A stretch of 64,000 bases of DNA from Fannyhessea vaginae DSM 15829 (GCF_000159235.2 NZ_ACGK02000001.1:806001-870000), one strand, 5' to 3'; positions 28,396 through 37,805 are shown, numbered from the stretch's first letter. Notes: a model not told the origin generated them from the sequence alone. Numbers and translations: made by a program.

Positions 28396-29040
28396 TTATG
28401 AAATAACCGATCTGAACAAACCTGTTACCTTACCAATAATTGTTGGATGTTTAGCAATAATAGGCTTCATTGTATCGTTTTCTGGTTGTAAACGAATATA
28501 GCTGCTTTCTTTGAAGAAACGCTTTACCGTGCATTCATTATCAATCATCGCAATGACGATTTCGCCGTTACGTGCATCATGCTGTTCTTTTACAACAACA
28601 TAATCGCCGTCAAAAATGCCAGCGTTAATCATAGACTCGCCTTGAACTTTAAGGATAAACGAACTTGAGTCTGAGCTTATAGAAGTAGGAACCGCAAGAC
28701 GGTCTTCAATATTTTGTTCCGCGAGAATAGGTACACCGGCAGCCACTCGGCCAACGACAGGAAGAATAGTTACATTAAGCTCAACATTATCGTTTTCAAC
28801 ACTATGCTGTTCACCTTCGTCTTGTACAAGCTTGGGAAGTACAAGTGCGCGTGGTTTTTTAGGATCTCTATGGATGTAACCAAGATCCTGCAGGGCGTGC
28901 AAATGCATGTGCACGGTAGAGGGAGACGCTAATCCAACCGCTTCTCCGATTTCTCGCACTGAAGGCGGATAGCCATGCTCTGAAACATAGGAACACAGAT
29001 AGGAATAAATTTGTTCTTGTCGTTTTCCAAGCTTTCTCAT
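28396..29040 (-). CDS. lexA: SOS repressor LexA
   Basis: Represses the SOS regulon and self-cleaves on RecA filaments. N-terminal winged helix (about 1-68, PPSVREIGEAVGLASPSTVH), cleavage site Ala101-Gly102 in GRVAAGVPI, catalytic Ser136 (GESMINAGIFDGD) and Lys173 (ECTVKRFF). 214 residues. Its own promoter carries a LexA box, giving autoregulation; recA upstream in the window has another. The DUF1624 gene follows directly. Confidence 0.98.
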   Translation of the reverse strand: MRKLGKRQEQIYSYLCSYVSEHGYPPSVREIGEAVGLASPSTVHMHLHALQDLGYIHRDPKKPRALVLPKLVQDEGEQHSVENDNVELNVTILPVVGRVAAGVPILAEQNIEDRLAVPTSISSDSSSFILKVQGESMINAGIFDGDYVVVKEQHDARNGEIVIAMIDNECTVKRFFKESSYIRLQPENDTMKPIIAKHPTIIGKVTGLFRSVIS

Positions 29041-29070
29041 AGGACACGCTCCTCTTTTTGTAGTTAATTT

Positions 29071-29110
29071 AGTATAGCATGAACATTCTTAAATTACAAA
29101 CATATGTTCT
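29071..29110 (-). promoter_or_regulatory. lexA promoter and LexA box
   Basis: Minus strand: LexA box AGAACATATGTTTG (29110-29097), -35 TTGTAA (29099-29094), 17-nt spacer and an extended -10 TGCTATACT (29079-29071). The operator overlaps the -35. As the gene on the plus side is also likely SOS-linked, one box may serve both directions. Confidence 0.85.
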
Positions 29111-29264
29111 TAATTTTTATAAAAAAATTTTACCATACTGATTACAAGCTTTTCCTCACGTATATCCTATGACTCATTTTACGCAATAGCTTTTCTACCT
29201 GCGATTCTAATTAATGTCCGTCTCCTCGTGTATATATAAGTTAAGAAAAAAGAAAGGACAAAAG

Positions 29265-29627
29265 ATGAGCATGTACACAACAGATTTAACAGAGAAAAAC
29301 TTTCACGACCTTGAACGTATTAAGGCGCAGTCATTATCTTTGAGCTTAACAATTCTATTTTCTTTTGTATTTATCACAGGTTTTCTTATCAGCACCTTAT
29401 GTAACAACTATCGATTAGCACATGATTCCACGCTTCTCAAAGCAAGTATTCCTTCGGCTACAATTGTTCAAAAAGGAGAAGGAATCGACTCACTAGTTAA
29501 TGAATCTAACCTTAAATGCTTTGAGCGCTCGGCAATTGAATCTTGGATCATTTCATACAATAATATAGAAGGTTTTCGTTTACACGAAGGTCAGCGGATA
29601 TATATACCCATGCAATTATCCAACTAA
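29265..29627 (+). CDS. Small TM + LysM-like protein, candidate SOS cell-division inhibitor (YneA/DivS type)
   Basis: 120 residues: a short cytoplasmic N-terminus, one TM helix (about 23-45, SLSLTILFSFVFITGFLIS) and an external LysM-like domain (about 66-116, ATIVQKGEGIDSLVNE ... GQRIYIPM). This architecture, divergent from lexA and upstream of nrdR, matches YneA of Bacillus and DivS of corynebacteria, which block septation during DNA damage. The start at 29265 has GAAAGGA 6 nt upstream; the frame open to 29214 is not needed. The inhibitor function is inferred from layout and context only. Confidence 0.68.
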   Translation: MSMYTTDLTEKNFHDLERIKAQSLSLSLTILFSFVFITGFLISTLCNNYRLAHDSTLLKASIPSATIVQKGEGIDSLVNESNLKCFERSAIESWIISYNNIEGFRLHEGQRIYIPMQLSN

Positions 29628-29813
29628 TTTATGCATTAGCTTGCCCATACTATTCTCTGTACATGCAATAATGTCTAAATCCATACACAAGAACATACAC
29701 TTTCATGAATTGTTTCGAGAATGTTTACGCTTAGAGTCAAAATGATTACCTCTGTAGGTGATAAACCGTTATTATGTTACATTGATATCGGAGTTTTAAT
29801 CGTTAGGAGTTGT

Positions 29814-30266
29814 ATGCACTGCCCAAAATGTGGATGTGATGTATCTAAAGTTGTAGACTCCCGTTCCTCTGAAGGAAACGACGCCATTCGTCGTCGTCGC
29901 GAATGTATAGGTTGCCAAACACGTTTTACAACCTATGAACGACGTGAGGAAATGCCCATTCTTGTTATTAAGAAAGATGGCACCAAAGAACCTTTCAGTC
30001 ATGAAAAGTTGCGTCGTGGTCTTGTAGCAGCAACTATTAAACGTTCCATTGATCTTAATCGCATCAATCAGCTTATTGATTCTATAGAAACTGAACTACG
30101 CGATAACGGGAAAACAGAAATCACGTCACAAGAGATTGGCATGCGTGTCCTTCAAAAACTTATTGATATAGATAAAGTTGCTTACGTGCGTTTTGCGTCG
30201 GTATATAGAGACTTTAAAGATGTCGAAGAATTCAGCGAAGAGTTAAGGAGTTTATCGAATGAATAA
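29814..30266 (+). CDS. nrdR: Transcriptional repressor NrdR
   Basis: Zinc-ribbon plus ATP-cone repressor of ribonucleotide reductase genes. It begins MHCPKCGCDVSKVVDSR with the second Cys pair in CIGCQTRFTTYE; the ATP cone covers about 46-136 (LVIKKDGTKEPFSHEKLRRG). 150 residues, normal. The start at 29814 has TAGGAG 4 nt upstream; the frame extending to 29721 is non-conserved. It overlaps dut by 8 nt (ATGAATAA), pairing dNTP-supply control with dUTP removal. Confidence 0.97.
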   Translation: MHCPKCGCDVSKVVDSRSSEGNDAIRRRRECIGCQTRFTTYERREEMPILVIKKDGTKEPFSHEKLRRGLVAATIKRSIDLNRINQLIDSIETELRDNGKTEITSQEIGMRVLQKLIDIDKVAYVRFASVYRDFKDVEEFSEELRSLSNE

Positions 30267-30714
30267 CCCTTCATCTGATACCATCCAACTTCCTATAAAA
30301 CGCCTGCATGAAGATGTAATTCTTCCTCGATATGCATATTCAGGTGATGCAGGTCTAGATTTGTGTTCCTATATTGACCTTGTTCTTAAACCTTTTCAAC
30401 GCTTCTTGGTTCCAACTGGTTTAGCTATTGCGATTCCAGATGGTTATGCTGGTTTTGTACAGCCACGAAGTGGTTTAGCATATAAATGTGGTCTTTCTAT
30501 GCCTAATACACCAGGCCTTATCGATGCTCACTATCGCGGAGAATTGTTTGTGAGTGTCGTCAATTTAGATCCTCATAACGATATTCATATCTCAAAAGGG
30601 GATCGAATTGCCCAGCTTGTTATTCAAAAAGTCCCCGTTGTAGAGCTTGTTGAGACAGCTGAGCTTTCTTCTACCGACCGTGGCGATAACGGTTTTGGTT
30701 CCAGTGGTAATTAA
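30259..30714 (+). CDS. dut: dUTP diphosphatase
   Basis: Trimeric dUTPase that keeps uracil out of DNA and supplies dUMP. Motifs in order: SGDAGLDL (1), VQPRSGLAYK (2), LIDAHYRGELFV (3), GDRIAQLVIQ (4) and RGDNGFGSSG (5). 151 residues, all five present. Translationally coupled to nrdR by overlap and closed by a strong terminator. Confidence 0.97.
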   Translation: MNNPSSDTIQLPIKRLHEDVILPRYAYSGDAGLDLCSYIDLVLKPFQRFLVPTGLAIAIPDGYAGFVQPRSGLAYKCGLSMPNTPGLIDAHYRGELFVSVVNLDPHNDIHISKGDRIAQLVIQKVPVVELVETAELSSTDRGDNGFGSSGN

Positions 30715-30743
30715 CCGGTAGTGTTTTCACTATCGGTTTTTTT
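30713..30743 (+). terminator. Intrinsic terminator after dut
   Basis: AACCGGTAGTG TTTT CACTATCGGTT with one G-T pair and a run of T residues, starting inside the dut stop codon. Confidence 0.88.
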
Positions 30744-30774
30744 ATGTTTCTATAGGAATTCAGAAAGGATGGAG

Positions 30775-32088
30775 ATGGAAACATTTTTTAAGGCAAGTGA
30801 GAGAGGTTCTTCTGTTTCACAGGAATGTAGAGCTGGTCTTACTACGTTTTTAGCGATGGCATATATTATTGCTGTTAACCCTGCAATTTTGGTACATGCT
30901 GGTATTCCTTTAAACGCTGCTATTACAGCAACCTGCATTGGTTCAGGCCTTGTAACCATTCTTATGGGACTTATTTCAAATCGTCCTGTAGCACTTGCAA
31001 CTGGCTTAGGCCTTGACGCTATTGTTGCATTTACCTTGCCTCTTATTACTAACAACGATTGGCATACATCTATGGCAATCGTATTCATCGAAGGTATTGT
31101 CATACTTCTGTTAGTGTTCTGTGGTCTGCGCGAAGCTATCATGGACGCGATCCCTGTTTCATTGCGCCATGCAATCTCTGTGGGTCTTGGAATTTTCATT
31201 GCATTCATCGGTCTTAAAAACGGTGGTGTTATTGTTCCGAGCCCTGCTACCTTCGTTACGCTCAACAAAATTACCGATCCTGTTTTCATCGTTGGTGTTA
31301 TTTCTGTTGCAGTAACGCTTGCATGCTATGCACTCAAAGTTAAAGGTGCTTTGTTAATTGGTATTGCTTTGGCGGTAATTGCAGGTATTCCTTTAGGCGT
31401 TACTTCGCTTCCTACGGGCTTTATTGCTCCGCTTGATTTCTCTACCTTTGGTGCTCCTTTTATGGTTGACGAAGAGGGGACTATGGGAATTGTAAAAGCA
31501 CTTATCAATCCTGTTTGTCTTGTATGTGCATTTTCTCTTCTTATGTCTGACTTCTTTGATACCATGGGTACTGCAACTGCTGTTGCTAAAGCCGGAGACT
31601 TCCTTAACGAAGACGGTACCGTAGAAAATATTAGCGAGATCTTAACCGTTGACTCTGCAGCCGCGGCTCTTGGTGGTCTTTTTGGTGCATCCTCCATTAC
31701 GACATTTGTTGAGTCTGCATCAGGTGCTGCAGATGGTGGTCGCACTGGTCTCTCTGCTATTGTAACAGGTGTTCTCTTTATTTTAGCGGCACTCTTTGCA
31801 CCTATTATTTCGGTTGTAAGTGCTGCTTCTACCTGTGGTGCCTTGGTTTTGGTTGGTTATCTTATGATCAGCGATACCGTTGAAATTAACTGGAGCGATC
31901 TGTCAGAAAGCTTCCCTGCATTTGCAACCATTATCGGTATTCCTTTAACCTTCTCAATTTCTGATGGTATCGGATTTGGTTTTATCTCCTACATCATTGT
32001 TGCTCTCATTACGGGCAATGTTAAAAAGATTAAACCTCTTATGTGGGTTGCAGGAATTATGTTTGTCGTCTATTTCTTCCTGCTTTAA
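30775..32088 (+). CDS. NCS2 purine permease, AzgA/PbuG type
   Basis: A polytopic membrane protein of about 12-14 helices and 437 residues. The N-terminus ECRAGLTTFLAMAYIIAVNP matches the AzgA/PbuG branch (hypoxanthine, guanine or adenine proton symport), and FFDTMGTATAVAKAG and GASSITTFVESASGAADGGRTGL are the family substrate motifs. The chosen ATG at 30775 is preceded by AAAGGATGG; an ATG two codons earlier (30769) is possible. The frame extending to 30721 reads through the dut terminator. Exact purine specificity cannot be told. Confidence 0.9.
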   Translation: METFFKASERGSSVSQECRAGLTTFLAMAYIIAVNPAILVHAGIPLNAAITATCIGSGLVTILMGLISNRPVALATGLGLDAIVAFTLPLITNNDWHTSMAIVFIEGIVILLLVFCGLREAIMDAIPVSLRHAISVGLGIFIAFIGLKNGGVIVPSPATFVTLNKITDPVFIVGVISVAVTLACYALKVKGALLIGIALAVIAGIPLGVTSLPTGFIAPLDFSTFGAPFMVDEEGTMGIVKALINPVCLVCAFSLLMSDFFDTMGTATAVAKAGDFLNEDGTVENISEILTVDSAAAALGGLFGASSITTFVESASGAADGGRTGLSAIVTGVLFILAALFAPIISVVSAASTCGALVLVGYLMISDTVEINWSDLSESFPAFATIIGIPLTFSISDGIGFGFISYIIVALITGNVKKIKPLMWVAGIMFVVYFFLL

Positions 32089-32144
32089 AAGTTGTTTTTT
32101 AACTTTATCGGCTAAATGTTGGTAAAGCTTAAATTTGTACGGTA

Positions 32145-32182
32145 ATATGCGCGTGTTCTTCAAAAGTAGAGCATGCGCATAT
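32145..32182 (+). repeat. 11-bp inverted repeat in uraA-like leader
   Basis: ATATGCGCGTG (32145-32155) and CATGCGCATAT (32172-32182) pair over 11 positions with one G-U and a 16-nt loop. It ends 20 nt before the start of the uraA-like gene. No T-run, so a regulatory hairpin or operator is likelier than a terminator. Confidence 0.5.
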
Positions 32183-32201
32183 ATCTGAAGAAAGGAGTGT
32201 T

Positions 32202-33464
32202 ATGAGTACAGCAGACGATGCAAAAATCATCGGCGTAGATGATCATGTATCTGTAGCACGCGCGATCCCTTTAGGAATTCAACATATGATGAGTATGTTT
32301 GGTGCTACCGTTTTGGTTCCAGTACTTACCGGTCTTGATCCTAACTTAGCTATTATGTGTTCGGGTATTGGTACTATTGTGTACCTTTTAGTCACTCGTA
32401 ACAAAATCCCAAGTTATTTGGGTAGTTCGTTTGCATTCATCAGCCCAATTATTGTTGCTACCGCAGCTACGGGAAGTTTGCATACAGCTTTATCAGGTGT
32501 AGTTGTAGCGGGTTGTGTATTCTTAGCGGTTGCAGGAATTATTAAAATTGCTGGCACCAATTGGCTTAACACCTTACTTCCACCAGTTTTGGTTGCATCA
32601 GTTATGGTTGTTATTGGTGTTGGACTTTCTGCAGCAGCTGCGCGTATGGCGCTTCTGGGGCCTGATTCTAAATTTGCAGCAGTAAGTGCTTGTATTGCAG
32701 GAATTACGCTTTTAGCAGCTGTAATTTTTTCTGGACAAAAAGGAATCATTGGTACGCTTCCTGTTCTTTTAGCAATTCTTGTTGGATATGTTGCGTCAGC
32801 ATTTGTGGGACTTATAAATTTCCAACCTGTAGTTGATGCGCCATGGATCGGCCTTCCACCTATTCAGACACCTCATTTTGACCCACACGCTATTGTGTTG
32901 ATAGCTCCTGTTGCAATTGTGGTAGTTATCGAGCACATTGGTCACTTACTTGCTGTTGGTGAAATTGTAGGCAAAGACTATAGAGCAATGCTTCCTCAAT
33001 CCTTGGCTGGTGACGGTATTTCAACCTGTATCTCAGGTTTCTTAGGAGGACCTCCAACAACAACATATGCAGAAAACATTGGTGTAATGAGTGTTACACA
33101 TGTTTTTGCAACTCAGGTCTTTTGGTATGCTGCAGGTTTTGCACTTATCGTTGGTGGTTTTTGTCCAAAAGTAGCTGCATTTATTGGAACAATTCCTGTA
33201 CCTGTTATGGGTGGCGTCAGCTTGTTACTCTTTGGCTTGATTGCTTCCAATGGTTTACGTATGTTTGTTACCAATAAGGTTGATTTTGACGATAACCGCA
33301 ACCTTATGATTGCTTCAGTTGTCATTATTTTAGGCGTTGGCATGGAAACAGCACAAATTAACATTCCACTGGGAGGCTATACCTTACCAGGAATGGCCAC
33401 ATCTACCTTAATTGGTATTGTGTTAAATGCTCTTCTACCGCGTCATACAAAAGACAAAGCATAA
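32202..33464 (+). CDS. uraA: NCS2 uracil/xanthine permease, UraA type
   Basis: 420-residue polytopic transporter. GIQHMMSMFGATVLVP near the N-terminus, SYLGSSFAFISPI, the motif VVIEHIGHLLAVGEIVGKDY with the key Glu and His, and GGPPTTTYAENIGVMSVT are all characteristic of UraA-like uracil:H+ symporters; xanthine is possible. GAAAGGAG precedes the ATG. Second nucleobase permease in a row, giving a purine/pyrimidine salvage pair. Confidence 0.88.
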   Translation: MSTADDAKIIGVDDHVSVARAIPLGIQHMMSMFGATVLVPVLTGLDPNLAIMCSGIGTIVYLLVTRNKIPSYLGSSFAFISPIIVATAATGSLHTALSGVVVAGCVFLAVAGIIKIAGTNWLNTLLPPVLVASVMVVIGVGLSAAAARMALLGPDSKFAAVSACIAGITLLAAVIFSGQKGIIGTLPVLLAILVGYVASAFVGLINFQPVVDAPWIGLPPIQTPHFDPHAIVLIAPVAIVVVIEHIGHLLAVGEIVGKDYRAMLPQSLAGDGISTCISGFLGGPPTTTYAENIGVMSVTHVFATQVFWYAAGFALIVGGFCPKVAAFIGTIPVPVMGGVSLLLFGLIASNGLRMFVTNKVDFDDNRNLMIASVVIILGVGMETAQINIPLGGYTLPGMATSTLIGIVLNALLPRHTKDKA

Positions 33465-33550
33465 ATGCAACAAAACACTTTCATTGAGTTGTAACAACTC
33501 ATTATGACTATTGCGAGTGGTATTTAACTTTCGTCTTTGTACAGTTTCAT

Positions 33551-33597
33551 AAACTCCAGCGTATGTATCAACATTGGATACCTACGCTGGAGTTTTT
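33551..33597 (+). terminator. Intrinsic terminator after uraA-like gene
   Basis: Long stem AACTCCAGCGTATGTATC / GATACCTACGCTGGAGTT with a short mismatch and a TTTTT end. The rest of the 288-nt gap up to trxB shows only a possible TATACT -10 at about 33714. Confidence 0.9.
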
Positions 33598-33752
33598 CGT
33601 TATTTGAGAAGCATTATTTATAGATGTAAGGTCCTTAAAATCATGCGTTCTTATTTTCATGTGTTTGTATAAGGCTTACGCTTGTCTGATACATCATGTG
33701 ATATATGGGTATGTATACTGCAGTCATTTAATTGCACACATGAGGAGAAGGC

Positions 33753-34757
33753 ATGAATACAACTACAACAGAACAAACTGAGCAACCCACGTTAAAAGAT
33801 TTGGTTATTATCGGAGGCGGTCCTGCAGGTTTGTCTGCTGCTTTATATGCCCAACGCGCGCTTTTGGATATTGTAATTCTCGAACAAGAAGCGCTGGGCG
33901 GACAAATGATCGTTACTGATAAAATTGATAATTATTTAGGCGTTCCTCATATCAACGGTTATGAATTGTCAGAAATTATGCACAAACAAGTAAAAGATAT
34001 GGATGTTCCGCTCTGTATGGAACGTGTTGATTCTCTAAAACGCTTTGAAGACGAACAGGGGCTGTCGTACTTCTTGGTACATACGTCCCGTCACTCTTTT
34101 AAGACTAAAGCTGTGCTCATAGCCTGTGGCGCTACTGCAAAAGAAGCCGAGTTTAAAGGTGAAAGCCGCTATACTGGTCACGGTGTTTCGTATTGTGCTA
34201 CCTGTGACGCTATGTTTTACCGTGATAAACCTGTGTATGTAGTTGGTGGAGGTAACGCAGCATGTGAGGAAGGCCTTTTTCTTGCGCGTTTTGCAAAGAA
34301 GGTAACACTTTTGGTAAGACGAGATGTATTGCGTGCACAAGACGGCGTAATCCGTCAAGTTCAAGAAAATCCAAAAATGGTGATTGTATACAATACACGA
34401 ATTAAGGAACTTGCAGGGGAGTCTGACGAAGGTTTTACATCTATCACATTAGAAAACACTAAAACTCGCTCAACTGAAACCATTACCTGTGAGCCTCATG
34501 ATATTGGTGTATTTGTATTTGCAGGTAGGAAACCTATGAATCAGCTCGTAGGTCAGTTTGTAGATACCGATAAAAATGGGTTCATTAAAACTGATGATCA
34601 TATGCAAACCCGCACCGAAGGTTTATATGCCGCGGGCGATGTTCGCGATAAAGTTTTGCGACAACTGATTACAGCGGCTTCAGACGGTGCTGTTGCTGCA
34701 ACAAGTGCTGCAAGTTATATTAGAAAACTTAAACGCGCGGCTAAGACAAATTCATAA
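33753..34757 (+). CDS. trxB: Thioredoxin-disulfide reductase
   Basis: FAD/NADPH flavoprotein that reduces thioredoxin. FAD-binding VIIGGGPAGLSAALYA, redox pair Cys-Ala-Thr-Cys in SYCATCDAMFYRDK, the NADPH site VVGGGNAACEEGLFLA, and the FAD-closing GLYAAGDVRDKVLRQLITAASDG. 334 residues; an N-terminal Thr/Glu tail of about 15 residues. GAGGAG upstream of the ATG. Monocistronic by position. The Thr-Cys motif is as in classical low-Mr TrxB. Confidence 0.95.
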   Translation: MNTTTTEQTEQPTLKDLVIIGGGPAGLSAALYAQRALLDIVILEQEALGGQMIVTDKIDNYLGVPHINGYELSEIMHKQVKDMDVPLCMERVDSLKRFEDEQGLSYFLVHTSRHSFKTKAVLIACGATAKEAEFKGESRYTGHGVSYCATCDAMFYRDKPVYVVGGGNAACEEGLFLARFAKKVTLLVRRDVLRAQDGVIRQVQENPKMVIVYNTRIKELAGESDEGFTSITLENTKTRSTETITCEPHDIGVFVFAGRKPMNQLVGQFVDTDKNGFIKTDDHMQTRTEGLYAAGDVRDKVLRQLITAASDGAVAATSAASYIRKLKRAAKTNS

Positions 34758-34904
34758 AAAGCCAAAGCATAAGTTTTATCATTTGTTTAAGCGTTTGTTA
34801 GTTAAATCAAGGTATAAACTGTACATGTAAGGCTTAGTACTAACGTCTTAACTAATTTTATACTAAAACATGATAATATATCTTATGTAAAGTAATGAAA
34901 CAAT

Positions 34905-34942
34905 AGAGGTTGAGAGGGATAGCTTCTCTTCCTCTTTTATTT
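34905..34942. terminator. Possible terminator between convergent trxB and clcA
   Basis: AGAGG TTGAGAG ... CTTCTC TTCCTCT hairpin followed by TTTATTT on the plus strand. The stem is imperfect. It probably serves trxB. Confidence 0.45.
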
Positions 34943-34968
34943 CTTGAGCCATAGAGCGCAGATAAAAC

Positions 34969-36618
34969 CTATGCACCATCGATAAAGTGACTGTCTAGTA
35001 ATTTTTGAACCTTAGGTTTTGTTGTTAATTCTGTTTGGGTTATAAACGAACATAACAACTCATCACCAGCGACCAGTTTTGTATCACCTGTCGGCAAAAT
35101 GGTCATTCCTTCTCGATTGATTGTTATAATGCGCATGTCCTGAGGAAATTTAATCTCTGCAAGACATTTATGCTCAACACTTGAATTAACGCCCACATGA
35201 AGCGTTTGAAACACCAACTCTTTTTTATGTGGGAGCTTTTTAGCAATTAGTTCTTTATGTGAATCTACGCGCATCATTTTCTGAATAGCATGTGTTTGCT
35301 CGGTAGAAATATTTTGTATCAGACGCATGGTTAAATGCTCATAAAATGGATCAACCTTACACATATTTGCACAGATATACGACACAATAGATACAATTGA
35401 TACTGCTAAAAGTGCATTAAAACTACCAGTAAGCTCAAAGGCAAGAATAACTGCTGTAACAGGAGCGCGCACAACTGACGCAAATAATCCTGCAACACCC
35501 AACACAACAAAATTAACAATATAGATTTGAGGAAGTCCTAGATACGTATATGCAAAAGCACCAAAAAGACAACCTGTAAGAGCGCCCATTGCACAAAGAG
35601 GAAATAAGGTACCTCCTGGTGCACCAGAAGCAAAACAAAATGTGGTGAAGAAATATTTACCAATCAGTAATGCAATAATTGCAGGAAGCGCTAGATTTTG
35701 TGCACGAGATAGATATTCAAAGATTTTATCCCCACCACAGCATAACGCTGGAGCAAAGTAAATAGCTATAGACGAAATACAACTTGCAAAAATAAGTGGT
35801 AAATACGCATGAAATTTCTCAAGCTTTGCATAAAACGTTTCCTGAACAAAAAACATACCAGCATTATGCACAGCACCCAAAAGACCACAAAATACGCCAA
35901 GAAGCAGGATATACGCATAATATGCATGATTAATATTTTTAATAAAGTGAAAAGCTAAGACAGGCTGAACGCCAAGAATTTGAGACACCACAAAATCTGA
36001 TGCAATACTTGAAATCATGGCAGCTATCAATAAAGCTGGCTTAAACTCTTTATGAATTTCTTCGAGCGCAAATAATGTGCCAGTAAGCGGTGCATGAAAA
36101 GCTGCGGCCATACCTGCAGCCGCACCACAGGTAATAAGAAGGCGTTTTTCTATGCGACGACGCCTAAAAAGCTTTGAAACAGCTTTGCCAACAACCGCTC
36201 CAAGCTGTACGCTTGGTCCTTCGCGTCCAAGCGACATACCTGCAAGCGAGCACATACTCCCCTCTAAAAATTTAAAAGGTAAAACTCGCCACCACTTCAT
36301 AGATAGCTCGCCTTTTATTTCTGCATCAACATGTGGAATGCCAGACCCTTTAGAATGCGGTTCGCAACGGGTTAAGAAACATACTACACAGCCTAAACAT
36401 ACCGCAATGACAAGCCAAAGGATTATAACTAATGGCATCTCGTGCATATAATTATGCAGCCACATTACAAATTCTTCGGCTTTATCAAGGGTAATACGGT
36501 AAAGAGTTATAGTTAGTCCTGCTAAAAGACCAACTATAACTCCTTCAACAACAAGGTCAATTTGTAAACGCCTTGAAAATTGTTTATTAAGTTCATACAG
36601 TATAGAAGACTTTGACAT
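34969..36618 (-). CDS. clcA: ClC-family chloride/proton antiporter with C-terminal RCK_C/TrkA_C domain
   Basis: Polytopic ClC protein: GSGIP (about 91-95), GREGPSVQLG with gating Glu133, LFALEE with the internal proton Glu at 186-187, and the GGTLFP loop. Having both glutamates favours a Cl-/H+ exchanger over a channel. After the membrane part, a soluble segment of about 120 residues resembles the TrkA_C fold (LVAGDELLCSFI near the end), a possible ligand-sensing domain. It starts 14 nt after the NlpC/P60 gene and is probably co-transcribed. Confidence 0.92.
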   Translation of the reverse strand: MSKSSILYELNKQFSRRLQIDLVVEGVIVGLLAGLTITLYRITLDKAEEFVMWLHNYMHEMPLVIILWLVIAVCLGCVVCFLTRCEPHSKGSGIPHVDAEIKGELSMKWWRVLPFKFLEGSMCSLAGMSLGREGPSVQLGAVVGKAVSKLFRRRRIEKRLLITCGAAAGMAAAFHAPLTGTLFALEEIHKEFKPALLIAAMISSIASDFVVSQILGVQPVLAFHFIKNINHAYYAYILLLGVFCGLLGAVHNAGMFFVQETFYAKLEKFHAYLPLIFASCISSIAIYFAPALCCGGDKIFEYLSRAQNLALPAIIALLIGKYFFTTFCFASGAPGGTLFPLCAMGALTGCLFGAFAYTYLGLPQIYIVNFVVLGVAGLFASVVRAPVTAVILAFELTGSFNALLAVSIVSIVSYICANMCKVDPFYEHLTMRLIQNISTEQTHAIQKMMRVDSHKELIAKKLPHKKELVFQTLHVGVNSSVEHKCLAEIKFPQDMRIITINREGMTILPTGDTKLVAGDELLCSFITQTELTTKPKVQKLLDSHFIDGA

Positions 36619-36632
36619 AATGAACGATTGAT

Positions 36633-37805
36633 TTATAGGATAGATCCGCCACCATAAAAACTACTAAATTTAAGGTATTCAGATAGAGAAACACACACAG
36701 GACCTCTTGAGCAGCTTGAATGAATAAATTGATCTCCACCAACATAGATACCTACATGATTACAATTGTCGAAAAATACAAGATCTCCGGCAACCAGTTG
36801 AGAAGTACTTGTCTTCCAGTTGCCCTTTGCTTTGATTTCGTCACTTTGCGTCCATGTGGTTCGGGTTATAGGATACCCAGCAAGACGGAATATGTATTGT
36901 GTAAATCCAGAACAGTCAAAACCGCCATTAGATGGATCACTACTACCCCAAATATAACGGTAGCCCTTTCCCAAAAATTGGTATGCATTAGCAACAGGAC
37001 CGCCCGCATTACTGTATGAATGCGAGCGCGGAGCAGAAGGAGTAGATGAAGAACTACTCGTACTACCACCGCTCCTTTGGTTATCACTTTGAGGAGCAGA
37101 ATTACCAGAAGCAGATGGCGCGTTATCTGAATTCTCTTGGATAGCACCCATCACAAATGCCGCTTGTGAATCAGTATTCTCTGCCTGTTTTTGAATAGCT
37201 GCCTGTGCTTCGGCGCTTAAACTATTGTAATAGGTTTGCGCTTCTTTGAGCTTTGATTGAATATCATCAATTTGAGCTTGAAGTTTTTTGCCCTGAGCTT
37301 GCTCTTCTGCTTGCTTTGTTTCAAGCGCAGTCTTCTGATTACTGAGCTCGCGTGATAAATCACGCACATTATCTATAGTACGTGCGTCTTCTTGGGAAAC
37401 CGAATCCATATAGTGGATACGGCTTATAAGATCTTGCATATTAGTAGATCCCATAAGCAGCTCAAGCACCGATGAAACGCCAGATTTATAGCTACTACGG
37501 ACGCGTTTACCAAGCGTCTCTTTAGCAGCGTCGAGCTTCTGTGTGGTTTCGGTTATCTCTTGTTCTTTATTAACGATATCTGTTGCAGTTTGTTGGAGCT
37601 GACCTTCGTTTTCATCCAAACTTTTCTGACAATCTTTAAGATCTGCAGCAAGCGAGTCAATTTTATCAGATGCAGCTTGTATTTCTGCAGGTTGTGCTGC
37701 ATACGCAACAGTGATAGGAAACGATGAGGTTACAGTTAGAGCACAAACAAGGCCGGCAGTTACAGCTTTATAACCAAGCTTGGCATTCTTGGTAGTTAGT
37801 AGCAT
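36633..37805 (-). CDS. Secreted NlpC/P60 peptidoglycan endopeptidase with coiled coil
   Basis: A signal peptide (about 1-37, ending VAYAAQPA) precedes a long coiled coil (38-215, PcsB/RipA-like). A Ser/Asn-rich linker follows, then a C-terminal NlpC/P60 domain with Cys298 (FDCSGF), His350 (NHVGIYVGG) and His362 (FIHSS), so it is predicted active. Such enzymes cleave stem peptides at the septum and are usually activated by FtsEX-type partners; none is in the window. The start at 37805 has GGAAGG 7 nt upstream. Promoter at 37872-37900. 390 residues. Confidence 0.92.
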   Translation of the reverse strand: MLLTTKNAKLGYKAVTAGLVCALTVTSSFPITVAYAAQPAEIQAASDKIDSLAADLKDCQKSLDENEGQLQQTATDIVNKEQEITETTQKLDAAKETLGKRVRSSYKSGVSSVLELLMGSTNMQDLISRIHYMDSVSQEDARTIDNVRDLSRELSNQKTALETKQAEEQAQGKKLQAQIDDIQSKLKEAQTYYNSLSAEAQAAIQKQAENTDSQAAFVMGAIQENSDNAPSASGNSAPQSDNQRSGGSTSSSSSTPSAPRSHSYSNAGGPVANAYQFLGKGYRYIWGSSDPSNGGFDCSGFTQYIFRLAGYPITRTTWTQSDEIKAKGNWKTSTSQLVAGDLVFFDNCNHVGIYVGGDQFIHSSCSRGPVCVSLSEYLKFSSFYGGGSIL

